Shown: piece after piece, positions 11,934-22,732 of the stretch | How positions within the stretch are numbered: the first letter of the stretch is position 1 | Layout: each line of letters opens with the position of its first letter | Source: Odontocerum albicorne | Lineage: Eukaryota; Arthropoda; Insecta; Trichoptera; Odontoceridae | Assembly: GCA_949825065.1 (NCBI GenBank) | Contig: OX463859.1 | Location: 12,662,452-12,726,451 of the forward strand | Direction: 5' to 3' | Length of the DNA: 64,000 bases | Position numbers and translations under genes: made by a program | The notes under the pieces: model-generated | Told to the model about the DNA's origin: nothing | What the model saw: the letters and a program-made list of their open reading frames with translations, nothing else | Database searches by the model: none

Positions 11934-12590
11934 TAACGCTACTATCGTTGTTAACGCCATCTGGGGTGAAACAGAAGGCGGATAGATAGCTAGATGTTGC
12001 AATTAGCATTAATTAATTACTAAAATATTTTCATTTTATCTCTGATTTTATGATCCCACTAATAGATATGATGGTTATCAATACAGGATATATATTTTTA
12101 ACAAAGAATTTTAGTGGTTCCCGACAGACATGGTTTTCTAAGATCTACACGAAATATAAAAAACACCAACAACCATCCTCTTCGTGACACACTTTATGTT
12201 CTCCTAATAACTGATACAAAGTCTACCACTAGAATCGACACTAACTAACTAACTTAACACACGCCTAACACAAACGCTAAGTTAATCTTTCCCGCTTTCT
12301 CTGTGAGACACGCATAGAACTTTATGCTCTCCTAATAACTGATACGAAGTCTGCATTTAGTTTGGAAAAGTCTGCCACCAGAATCGACGCTAACACCTAA
12401 CGCTATCGTTGTTAAATTCTGGCCGAAACAGAAGGCGGGGTTGGTTGGTTACAGAAGTTAACGAACATCTGGGGTGTGAAATTCGCTATTTTACAGAAGG
12501 CTGATTGATAGATAGATAGATAGATACTGCAATTTTGCATTGATTCCTAAAATCTCTTCATTTTATCTCTGATTTTATGATCCTATTAAT
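11934..12590. repeat. Degenerate satellite-like tandem repeat block, part 3
   Basis: This is the block resumed to the right of the IS630-like element, with both segment types (11990, 12523; 12180-12260, 12290-12410) and a GATA microsatellite patch near 12510. Confidence 0.75.
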
Positions 12591-12599
12591 CTATGTTAT

Positions 12600-13990
12600 T
12601 TTGAAAACGGGAGTGGCGCCATTGCATAGAGATTTTTTAGTTCCTAGGAATTTGAATGTTAGTAAATAAATAGATATACTTATATTTATTTTATCCATTC
12701 TCCTGACATTCAATTCGAAACTTCCATCAGGTATTATATGTTTGCATAGACTTCGAAACCTGCATGGCGCAAGGAAAAAACACCGCAGCCTGCAAAAAAT
12801 ATGTTTGTTAACACGATATTAGGTGATTTTAGAAGAAAAAAACATATATATCCCATTACACCATGTTCTTTTTAGGGGAGGCTAGGAGATATCTATCTTC
12901 ACACTTATCTCCACACACAGAGCATTTGCCTCTTTCACACTAACGCATGCTCTTCTGTTTTTCATATTTTATCACCTTTTCCCTCAGTCAAAATTTCATC
13001 CACAAAAACTGTATGAAAAAAAAATCGTTGGAATTTGAAATATTAAGAATAATGAATAAATTTGAATACTTAAGTTGTCTTTTTGAACAGATTAAAAAAA
13101 GGAAGTAAATTTATATGATTTGTGAAATATTCGTATAAGCAATATCGTACTAAATCAGTTGTGATCAGGAAAAAAGTTATGACTAATATGCTATTATGAA
13201 AAATAAGAAAAAAAAACTTTTTAGGAATGTGTTTATTGAACATATTTTATGGACGCGGAAAAATAATATAAAAATTTCTCTCCAAAACACGAAGATAAAA
13301 AAAAATTACAAAAAAATTGAATTTAAATCAAAGAATATTTTTAGGTAACTTCAATCGACAATTACGATGTGTTTGTTTGATTTTGCTTTTAATAATTAAG
13401 TTAAATTGACTGCAAAAGAAAGTACTTTCAAAAGGCATAATTAACAGTGAAAAATGTATAAATGGATACTATGGGTCGTTCGTGTCACGACTCTCGAATA
13501 GCCGCCAGCTCGGTTTCGTTATTTCCTCATTCCTTCTATATTTCATGTACTCCTAATACATAACAAGCTCTATGGTTTGACACCGATGCGGCAAAAATAA
13601 GAAGATCCTGCGGGTCCGCAATTGTTTGTTTGTGGGCAGGCAACAAAATTGAATCGTTCAATGCAGAATATGCGTTAGTAATTTTTTAAAGAAAAGTTTT
13701 TATTATTTTACCGATTTTTTTCCGTCAACCTGAGTGAAAATTCTCTCTCTGCTCAAATTTATTTTCGAAATCTAGGAAATTTGGACGAGTCAAACGGAAA
13801 AGCTTTGAGAAAGAAAGACATGTGTATTTTGCAACAAAATGTTACAAGTAACCACTGAAGCGCAATAAGGTCAAACAAATCATCCCAAGATAGCCTGCCA
13901 TATTCGCGATTGATCGATCCTTTACATTGAAAGTAATCTTAGATAATAAAAACATACTGCTAGCAGAACTCAAGTAATCATCATTTTAAA
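12600..13990. other. AT-rich unique DNA, isolated repeat relic
   Basis: No gene is seen. Around 13540-13600 a segment with TCATGTACTCCTAATAC and GACACCGATGCGGC resembles the CTCCTAATA segment of the tandem block. It may be an ancient stray copy. Confidence 0.4.
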
Positions 13991-14000
13991 ATTTACAAAT

Positions 14001-14180
14001 CTCAGCCACCTATCCAAAGTTCTGGGCATGATCTCAGCCACCTATCATAAACCTCAGCCACCTATTCAAAGTTCTACACATGGTTCTGGGCAGTAAGTAT
14101 ACCACTATTTTAAAATTATAAGTGATTATAGATTCTTGAACATATATTATAATCTATTATAGATTCTTGAACATATGTAA
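14001..14180. repeat. Short tandem duplications (CTCAGCCACCTAT; ATAGATTCTTGAACATAT)
   Basis: CTCAGCCACCTAT occurs three times at 14004-14072 with partly shared AAAGTTCT spacers. Just downstream, TATAGATTCTTGAACATA occurs twice. These are local slippage duplications. Confidence 0.75.
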
Positions 14181-14189
14181 TATTTATTT

Positions 14190-17100
14190 TGTCCTGCCGA
14201 CTGTCGGTCGGCTCGTTTTCATTTTTCAAGATTTTCGGTTGAAGTAATATGTAATCAATCTAGCTAACATAGCAACAAGCATACGAGTATATCAAATAAA
14301 TCTTTGTGATAAATTATTATGGTATACAAATATTTCTTTACGAGTCCCTGGTTTGGCAGATTTTTTTCACGTAAGACCGTTTGAAGTTCCTACGATTGAT
14401 CGAACTAACCAAGTAATTAAGAAATTACACATATGATATAGCTTGAAATGCAAGAGCAAATAAATATAATAGAAGTCTCAACTCCCATTCGTTCCTTCTC
14501 GCCTAGTGGGTTTTAAAAGGTATTTCAATATCACATTTAAAAAAATCTCAAATATCAAATTTTGAGCAAAGCAGTAAAGCTACCAGATATATATAAAATG
14601 CCATTTATATTCTATAAAGAAGACAAAAAAAAAGATTTTAGCAAGCAATTAACTATTGAAGCTTTTGTCAAGAAAAACCAACATATTCATTTTGTTTCTT
14701 GTTTTTGCCGTTCACCCATTTTGTTCCGATCCGTGTTTTTCGACATTATATAGCCATAAATAAAAATAATGTTTGAAAGTTTAACACTTGTAAATAAATA
14801 TTAATGAATTACTAGACATAAAACTTATTTTTATCAAGGGATTAAATTAAAAAATAATTCAAATTAATATAAAAACAAAAATTTGAGAATCCAGTGAACG
14901 TACAAAAATTGTCGCACTTTCGAATGAAGATTTAAGCATTTTGTTGAGTAAATATCTGCTACGACTTTATTTGTTTTTATTAATAAATTGAATGCGTCAA
15001 AAACATTGCTATATATTATTTATTGTTGGCCTGTCTGAGGTTTTGGGGCTCCGCTTTTGACATTAAATTATGGAAAATCATTTCTCAATTTACAAGTTGC
15101 CGATTTTCCGAGTGAAGTTAGTAACGATTAGCTCGTAAAATGCGGGAAATAGATATATTCTAAAAAGAAAAATACTAACGCTTTTAAACGTAATATTGGT
15201 CAAATGGGGTCTTGAATTTGAAATTGTGGTAAACTTGAAAATTTCATTTGAGTAACGAATTTCTTTTATTTCATGTAGAATAAAGTTCTATTTGTCTGAT
15301 GAGCCCTCTTATGTAAGTGAGAAAAATATATGTTAGATAGCTCAATTGGAAAGTTATATGTATCACGTAGCATATGAAAAAACTTTCTCAAACGATTTAC
15401 GACATAAACACTTTTCGCTTTTAACAATTCAATAAATGTGGCGCCTTCACTATTCCCGGCCAGTTTTGAAAACTCCATTCATTCCAAGTTATACAATTAA
15501 AAATGTTAAACTGAACATATTATTTTTAAGATAGCAGAAATATTAAATATTTCGTCATTATTTCACTATTAAATTACGAAGGAACCGATACCTTCAATAT
15601 ACGAAAATTTCGATTGCCTTAAAATGTTTTATCATATATTTTTATCTTATCTCGTATGTGCTCCTAATATCTCGGATTCAGGTTTAGACACTAGCGGCAG
15701 CATCGCAATTTTGACATTTTTGCAGAAGTGGCGCCCTCCGATTTTTCTCAAATAATTTAAATATTTATTGGTATGCCAACGTTATTTTTAATGATTTTTT
15801 ACCACTAAGAGAATCTGCCTCAATCGATTCCATTGTCAGTTTATTTTATTCACAGGCGATATTACGAGTATAATAAGATTCACACTTCATTCTCACTCTT
15901 CTTGATCGCCATCTCGTGTCGTCTTTCAAACTTACCATTCATTGTAAAACAGGCGCTTACGATTTTTTTAATTTAAGGTTCAACATTTTTGGAATTAATG
16001 GATATGTGTAGTCGACGCACCAATTCGAACCTTTTAATCTTTCAAAACAATAAATTTGTTATGCTTATCATAGCTTCATAGTTGTTTTATTAACTTTTTA
16101 TCACTCCATTAATTGTTTGTAAACTAACGTGTCAAAACCATATAGAAAGTTTTTCATATGTCGAGTAATTTTTTGTGTGGCTATCTATTCTTTGGTGTCT
16201 ATCTCTTAATTCGAATCTTAACTGACCGAAGTCGGAACAACAAAAAAATATTTAGTCAATATACCTACTTAATAATATTTGCCATTTACAAAACACATAT
16301 TTGTGAGATTTCAAAATTAAAATACCCAGATACAAAAACATAAAAAGGCAAACTAGTCGCCCAAAAAAATATTTGAAATTGTCAAGATTTAAAAAATTAG
16401 GCAATCGACTGACTGCTGATTTCATGTTAACGACTATGCATGCGATTGACAATTAGTTAGTGCCTTGTTATTTTATTTAATAAATTTTATTGTGCGTGCA
16501 TTCCATGAACGAAAATAAAAAAGACATATTTTTGAATGGTTTTGTAACATTGTGAAGGAGGCGAGACGATATCTCTTATAATTTTATGTGCTCCTAATAC
16601 TCGTTATTTCAATTTCTGACACACTCCGTGGCGCAGCGTTCGTGCAAGTGACGCCGCCGCGCCATCCATTTTGTCGAGTGGAACTATCGATCAAAGGAAC
16701 TAGCTACAAAGTTGGTTGGTTATTAAAAAAACTAGAGAACTAGATTTTTCAAAAAAGACTTCTTTATCTTTTTAGATATGTACTTTTTTACTCAGATAAA
16801 ATATTATCAATCAATGTTTTCATTAAAGTAGTCTTAAAATATATATTGATTGAATTTCAGATTTGATTTGTCAAAATCTTGCTGACTTAGAATGATCATA
16901 ATAAATTAATTATTATTGCCGCTGAGTCAATGAAGTTACAATTATTTATTATTATTGATTGATAATACTTTTTCATTCGATCGTTTTGTAAAATAAACTA
17001 GTGAGTGAGTGGTGATTCTTCTCTCGTGAATATTCCGGTTTAAGCCACAGCGTGACTAACATGAAAGCTATGAGCTATATTTAAAAACTGAGGTCGTTTC

Positions 17101-17245
17101 ACTTTGGGAACTGTAAATATTCGCACGAATCTATGTTTATACTAACTAGTAAGTACTGCGGCAGATAATCGTTTTGTTGCGATGAAAACTCTGTTGTAGT
17201 AATACTCGTATTGCGCTTGTACCACACTTTTCTCATCACCATTGT
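14190..17245. other. Long AT-rich stretch without recognised gene
   Basis: No coding segment or tRNA-like fold is recognised. Two further relics of the CTCCTAATA segment stand at about 15652-15700 (GTATGTGCTCCTAATATC, then GACACTAGCGGCAGC) and 16580-16640 (TTATGTGCTCCTAATACTC, then GACACACTCCGTGGCGCAGC). Confidence 0.4.
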
Positions 17246-17249
17246 GTCG

Positions 17250-17830
17250 TGTAGCTCATGACTGAGTATCATGACTCCTATAATGGCCTTCGACGATTCC
17301 TCTCCATCCATATCTGTAATCCGCAGCTCGAAGGACAGTTTTTAAGGGTAGTCCAGTTGCGTCTCTTACTTGGTAAGTCCGACGCATTGCGATTCTTCAT
17401 CTTGCGTGTCGTATTTCCACGGCTCCAGTGACAACAAATCTCTCCAAACTGTCTCCTTGGCTACGAACAATGTGCCCAAATAATCGGTGGACACGTCAAA
17501 GGTATATTGTCGACAATCTGTCGGTGATTCTCAGTTCTTCGAGAATGGAGGCATTAGTTCGTCTTGTTGTTAATGGAATTCGTAACATCCTTCTCCAGCA
17601 CCACATTTTAAATGCATCTATTCTACGTCTCTCGCTTGCTCTCAGATTCCAAGTCTCCGTGCCATGCACGAATATTGCGAAGACGAGAGACTTAACAGCG
17701 CATTTTCGTCATGATGGTGAAAGTTCTGCTCTTCCATATATTTTCCAGCTTTGACATTTTGCCATTCCAACTCTTCTTTTCGCCCCAGCCTCGCACCCTC
17801 CATTGTATCACAGATATCTAAAAATCTATT
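17250..17830 (-). pseudogene. RTE-type LINE polymerase C-terminal remnant
   Basis: On the minus strand the translation reads through 'WNLRASERRRIDAFEMW', 'RRMLRIPLTTRRTNASIL', 'RLSTICLRRVHRLFGHIV' and 'RSPTRWTDQ'. This is the familiar end of RTE-like polymerases. Frames shift between the blocks, so it is non-functional. A short related tail with 'RARPRWTNQI' lies on the minus strand at 49590-49750. Confidence 0.8.
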
Positions 17831-17994
17831 GTCCCCGTGAGGTTGCGGAGTAAGGGGAATACGACCTCTATCTTTTTTATATAGTCTGTAAGAGACAGAT
17901 ATTCGTAATCAAAACTTCAGAATGAGCCGTCCTTAGAGTTTCTCATAGGCCTTGAGTAATTTAGCTTAAACTAAACGATTATAATAGCCATTGA

Positions 17995-18240
17995 TGACCT
18001 CCGTGATCTAGTTTGTAAGACGCTTGACTTTCACCCGAGGTTCTGGGTTCGATTTCGGATGGTCTCAGTCTGGTAAAAGAGTTCGTTTAGAAACAATACT
18101 TGCGTGCTAGACATGGTGTGCTGTGGTTTACACGCGCGGTGATAACTGCGAGTTCTGGATCTACTCAAGTGGTTCTAAACCCGAAGTCTCGATTAATGGG
18201 GTTGAAAACAATGTGTTCGCACCGCTAATTCGAATATGTT
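17995..18240 (+). repeat. tRNA-derived SINE, divergent subfamily
   Basis: The head reads GACCTCCGTGATCTAGTTTGTAAGACGC (RNA polymerase III A-box region) and a B-box-like GGTTCTGGGTTCGATTTC follows, as in the SINE at 33128-33344. The body after GTCTCAGTCTGG differs from the other copies, suggesting a subfamily with another 3' part. Confidence 0.65.
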
Positions 18241-18414
18241 AATGGGTATCATACGAATGAAAAAATAGCCTCAGTTTAGAAGGACGTGAAGTGCCAGGCT
18301 GTATGTAGACCGACCTGGATGGAGACGTTTTATGGCATCCCTCTGTGTACCTGACAGAACGAATAGAGTTACGTTAAAACACCTACTTCACATGTTTGAG
18401 AAGGTGTACAAATA

Positions 18415-18684
18415 ATATTGAAATAGATTGAAATCGTTCCTTTCGTATGTACCATGTATTTTAGATACTTTCGAGCCAAGTTTACAAGAATGTTTTACGT
18501 AATATGCTATAAAGAAGCGAACTTGAGACTGTTTGGTCAATTGAGAGAATGAGTTGCGAAAGACTTATGATACAAATATATGTCTGAAATAAATCGAGAG
18601 CGAGGAAGAGGTATACAGAAAAAGGGAAGGTTATTGAAGACAAATTTGAACTGAAGATAAGGTTCGAAGTATGAGAAATAGAAT
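18415..18684 (+). pseudogene. RTE-like LINE 3' remnant
   Basis: The frame fragments read 'ANLRLFGQLRE', then 'KYMSEINRERGRGIQKKG', matching the end of RTE-like polymerases. Stops interrupt it. Confidence 0.5.
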
Positions 18685-18905
18685 AGCATGAATTTGGTCG
18701 AACAATTAATTAATAATGTTAAACAATTTAACAACAATATTTATAAACAACACGAAGGCTTGGCTATGGGAATACCATCAAGTCCTTGGGCTGCAGATGT
18801 TTTTCTAAACAACTCGGAAGAGAAAATGTTTAATAGCAATTCCCCATTGTTAAAACATGTTTTACTATACAGGCGGTATGTTAATAATGTTATTATAATC
18901 AAATA
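18685..18905 (+). pseudogene. Penelope-like retroelement reverse transcriptase fragment
   Basis: About 72 residues read 'IYKQHEGLAMGIPSSPWAAD', then 'VFLNNSEEKMFNSNSPLLKH' and 'LLYRRYVNNV'. The GLAMG.P.SP block followed by a Y(V)DD-like position is typical of Penelope-like polymerases. Here the catalytic aspartates are replaced (YVNN), so it is dead. Only this fragment is recognisable. Confidence 0.8.
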
Positions 18906-19247
18906 AGTATCTAAAAATCAAATGGTTGCTAGAAAAATACAATATTTATTAATTTGAAAAATAGCTTTGATTTTCAATTCTAGCATAGTACTAAAGAAAA
19001 TAAATCACTAATATAAGCAGGGTATACACTCCAATGTTGTTCTTAACTAAGTTGCGTATCAGTTCTCTCTGAACGCAAAACTGCTGAGAAATAAAATCTT
19101 CGAAAAAAAAAATAGTCCAGTTCACTCGACACATAAACGTCGGACTCTCGTCGGACGATCTTATTATGGAACTAATAAATCATTTTGGCTCAAAAAACGT
19201 AACAAAACAATTGGTTGTTGAAACTATTCAATGTATGCTTGTTTTTC

Positions 19248-19440
19248 ATGACAGACTAGTAATTAAGACACCTGTCTTTCGACCCGGAGGTTGCGGGTTC
19301 ATTCTCGCTGGTCCTTATTTTCTTTAAAAAAGGTATAAGTCTGGTTTTTACTTCAGGCATATTTAACATATCACTGATTGGGTCTAAGTAATTACCACAT
19401 GGCAATAAACCCGCAAGATTGAACTGTATACAATGAAATC
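19248..19440 (+). repeat. tRNA-derived SINE copy
   Basis: Contains GGAGGTTGCGGGTTC (B-box), then AAGTCTGGTTTTTACTTCAGG and the tail GGCAATAAACCCGC...GTATACAATG, colinear with the copy at 33128-33344. The A-box is eroded. Confidence 0.75.
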
Positions 19441-19899
19441 ATAATATATTTATACAATGTTTTTAAAGTATTTATTTAACATACTTTTTTTGTAAAAGTG
19501 TACTTTTAAACTGCTTTTTTATAAATGAATGTTAATATCTACATATATAAAGAATCAACTCAAATTTGAATTGTTCTGAGATAATTGAGAAAACTTTAAA
19601 TCGTTTTGTATGCAGCTATTATATTTCTAAGACAGAATTTAACTATGAGATGCCCATTTAATTGGTTTGAAATGTTTGCACACACTAGATTGAAGTATGC
19701 TTATTCTATTCTTCAAATAAATAAATAAAAAGTGTTTTAGGTATCGATTCGTTTTTGCATATATAACATACGTCCAAATTTTATAATGTTGCTGTGGTTT
19801 AAGACGTTTGCTAATAAAACACTTGCTGACATTTTGTAAAAAGGCTAAGCCAAAAACCATTATCCTAATGCCGGTTATACATGATGCCATTTTGTAAAA

Positions 19900-20295
19900 A
19901 AAAAATGTATATTATTTTAACGTGTTTATATTAAAAATATTATATTATTTTGAAGTGTTCATTGCATAAAAAAATCGGGTATTATTTTTACGCTTTTACG
20001 CATAGCTTAAAAAAGGATTTAGTTTGACGTGTTGATTGCATAAAAACTAGGATATTATTTTGGCGCATTTATTGCAAAAAATATAGGTGTCGATTGCTTA
20101 AAAATGGTTATTATTTTGACATGATTATTGTATAAAAAAGAGGATATTATTTTGACGTGTTAATAGCAAAAAAATTGTATATTATTTTGATGTGTTGATT
20201 GCATACAAATAGGGAATTATTTTGACGTTTATATTATATTATTTTGTGTTGATTGCATACAAATAGGGTATAATTTTTACGTTTGTATTGCCCGT
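19900..20295. repeat. AT-rich minisatellite, about 45-50 bp unit
   Basis: Around eight diverged units share ATATTATTTTGACGTGTT, GATTGCATA and AAAATAGGG-like runs. Spacing varies because of indels. Confidence 0.75.
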
Positions 20296-20380
20296 ATTTA
20301 TAAATATTAATAAATAGGTTTTATCAATATTGTCGAGTGCTCTACAAAATGCAAATGTTATTTAAAAAACCGGATGCAAT

Positions 20381-20480
20381 TTTCGATGGTCTCTAGCAGT
20401 CATAAGTAAGGTTTTCTAATATAGTCGTATAATCTTACCGGATAGTTTGATGGTCTCTAGCAGTCATAAGTAAGGATTCC
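20381..20480. repeat. 67-bp direct duplication
   Basis: GATGGTCTCTAGCAGTCATAAGTAAGG occurs twice, about 67 bp apart, separated by ATAGTCGTATAATCTTACCGG. Confidence 0.8.
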
Positions 20481-20641
20481 TAATGTATGGCGATGATGTA
20501 GTAAGCGATTGTGTGTCAAATGTGATTTAAAACATTCCGTAATGGTGCAGGTCTTATTCTTCTTCCCCCGCGGCACCATTTTCTTTGGTCCTATTAATCG
20601 AACCGTTGGGTTTAGAACGTCTTTGTAGTGCAGTAAAAAAA

Positions 20642-20692
20642 AGTAGGAACTTGTAGGCTGCGCTTCGTAGTGCAGTCTACGAGTTCCTACTC
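20642..20692. other. Imperfect hairpin, about 24-bp arms
   Basis: AGTAGGAACTTGTAGGCTGC is mirrored after a short loop by the reverse complement of AGTAGGAACTCGTAGACTGC, with few mismatches. A poly-A run precedes it and a T-rich run follows. It could be a folded-back repeat or a small-RNA precursor. Nothing here decides which. Confidence 0.6.
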
Positions 20693-20736
20693 TTTTTCTC
20701 TTGGTCTTTGTCGAGAGGGTGATTACAGGTATAACT

Positions 20737-21637
20737 AGGGTTGGATTTGGAATCAAGAGTCATAGTTGTGGAGTCGGACTTTGCCGGAGTCGGGTTATGC
20801 TATTCTAAATTCGAATTTTTTATATTTTGAAAACTTTTTGGCTACATAAATTACATTAAAAAATTATGAACTATGTTATGTACCATTTAGTAAAAATAGC
20901 GTATGGTATGATGAGGAATCCCCGTCAACATTATTTAAAAAAAACTGCATTTAAGTAGTTACGCTACGTAATTAAGCATAATATATGGTTATACTTAAGA
21001 AATTGTAGCATGGTTCCTGTGACAGTTCACAAATTAGCCCCAATACAACCTTGTAACGACGTTCAGTAATTTTAATTATTTTATCAACTTTAATATAAGC
21101 CTCGATTATAATAAATAGCAAGTTATTTAGGTAAATACATTACAAAAAACTAACAATAATGACAAATTAATACATCTTGTTACAAATTAGCAAAAATGTG
21201 TCAGTTTGTTAAAATCAAATAATATTTGGTGACGTTTGTCAAAAGTCACTACGTTAGTCTGCATTGGCAGTCTAACGTAGTGACGGGGTATTCGATAATT
21301 GGATTTTCAATTTTTTTATACCTAAAATTAAATGTTCGTAATTAGTATTAATTCATAGTGAATTTTGGTCTATTTAAAGATACATACAATACATTAGAAA
21401 GTCAGTATAATGAAAATTAGGAATTAAAACGTCAGTTTAGAGAAAAACAATTTTTGTAAAAAAAAAAAACGATTTTACCCTTCCTTTGAGACAAACGTCA
21501 CAGGAACCATCCTACATTTCTCCAAGTATAATAATATGAACTCGTATGTACTATAATTGAAGTCGGAGTCAAACATTTAAAATTTCTGGTTTCGTATTTG
21601 GAGTCGGAATTTCGTTTACCGACTCCACAACCCTGTT
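20737..21637. mobile_element. Probable non-autonomous hAT-like element hosting an insertion
   Basis: The right end reads CCGACTCCACAACCCTG. The left end has AGGGTTGG...GTTGTGGAGTCGG, and repeated GGAGTCGG motifs lie inside both ends. Such GTTGTGGAGTCGG termini are seen in hAT-type MITEs. I could not confirm an 8-bp target duplication. It contains the IS630-derived element at 20994-21526. Confidence 0.45.
20994..21526 (-). mobile_element. Non-autonomous derivative of the IS630-like element (533 bp)
   Basis: TA duplications flank it (20992-20993, 21527-21528). The ends CTTAAGAAATTGTAGCATGG and, inverted, CTTGGAGAAATGTAGGATGG match each other and those of the 4.2 kb element. Internally it corresponds to the reverse complement of about 10165-10541 joined to 11832-11930, without the mariner. 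It keeps only the left terminal tens of bases and the region downstream of the transposase gene. Confidence 0.9.
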
Positions 21638-21977
21638 TACAAGTATAACCCAAGGATTACGAGCTGATCATAATACGAGTATTTCAGTAGTAGATTAGAT
21701 GAAATGATTCACAAAGCGTGTCATGGCGAGGGCGGCAAGATGATGAAACAGAGATAAATATATTCATTCAAGAAATATGCTGAATTCCTTAACACTCATA
21801 ACGATATTATAAAAAAACGGTGTCAAATATACAGTGTATTCAGTAGTAGGAGCCCTATTGAACAATTTATCCTCAAATTTTCAAACATGCAAAAACACGG
21901 ATATGTACGAGTATAAATATCAAAGATATTGCCACTCCAACTAATTTACTTAAGCCTAAGTCCTACGCTGATTGTGA

Positions 21978-22060
21978 TATTGTATTATTTTTTCGTTGTA
22001 ACAGTACAACCTGGCGGGCTTATTGCCATGTGGCACCAACCAGAAAAATGTTAATAATAA
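21978..22060 (-). repeat. SINE 3' end fragment
   Basis: Minus-strand tail with CATGGCAATAAGCCCGCCAG and TTGTACTGTTACAACG, as in the full SINE. Confidence 0.6.
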
Positions 22061-22149
22061 GAAGGTAGCGGTCGCGTAATAAATTGGGTGCTACCCCGCA
22101 TCTTATATGTTAAGAAAAACCTATCTGGAACGAAAATAGCAGACAATTT

Positions 22150-22320
22150 ACCAAAGAAAGAAGAACTATAAAGATACCTTTGTACATACATACTCGTACA
22201 TACCTTCACGCCGTTTCCGTGTAGGTGGGTGCAGATAACAGAGCGCCACACTTTTCTATCACGAGACACATATTTCACCCCCCCTCTACATTAATACACC
22301 TTTGCATACGACTCCTACGA
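22150..22320 (-). pseudogene. RTE-like LINE 3' remnant, left part split by Jockey element
   Basis: On the minus strand this matches 3108-3240: AGGTGTA..ATGTAGA, GTGA.G.TATGTACG and TATGTATG. The other half lies at 27431-27690. The two halves meet at the duplicated ACGACTCCTACGA. Confidence 0.75.
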
Positions 22321-22732
22321 CCTTTCGGCCGCTCACAGCCGACTTAGACGGTCGCCTATAACCGCGCTCTCCGACGCTCTCACCATCTAAGAGTAAACGG
22401 AGCCCGTGACAGTTTTCCCTTGAGCTGCTACAAAGTGCTTGTGTTTTGTGTTTGTGTCTCCAACGCAACGCATCATCATCATCACCAGCCCGAAAGGACA
22501 TCAATTAATCATCTTAGCCCTGGACCTCATAAGGACTCCATCACACTAAGAAGGAGGGAAAAAGAAGGCCCCCCGACACCGCAGTTCCAGCCTTCACCGG
22601 TGCTCGAGTGTCACGCCCGACGACGTTCACCGACGTCTCCTCATCGGGTGAGTGAACGGACTTTTCTCTTCCCCCCCTCCCCTCTGTACGATTTATATAT
22701 ATTATTATATATAATATAACTTATTTTATAAA

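Noticed and set aside
20737..20770. 8-bp target duplication for the GTTGTGGAGTCGG element
   Set aside because: TTACA(G/A)GTATAAC occurs near both ends, but it is not directly adjacent to both termini, so it does not support exact boundaries.
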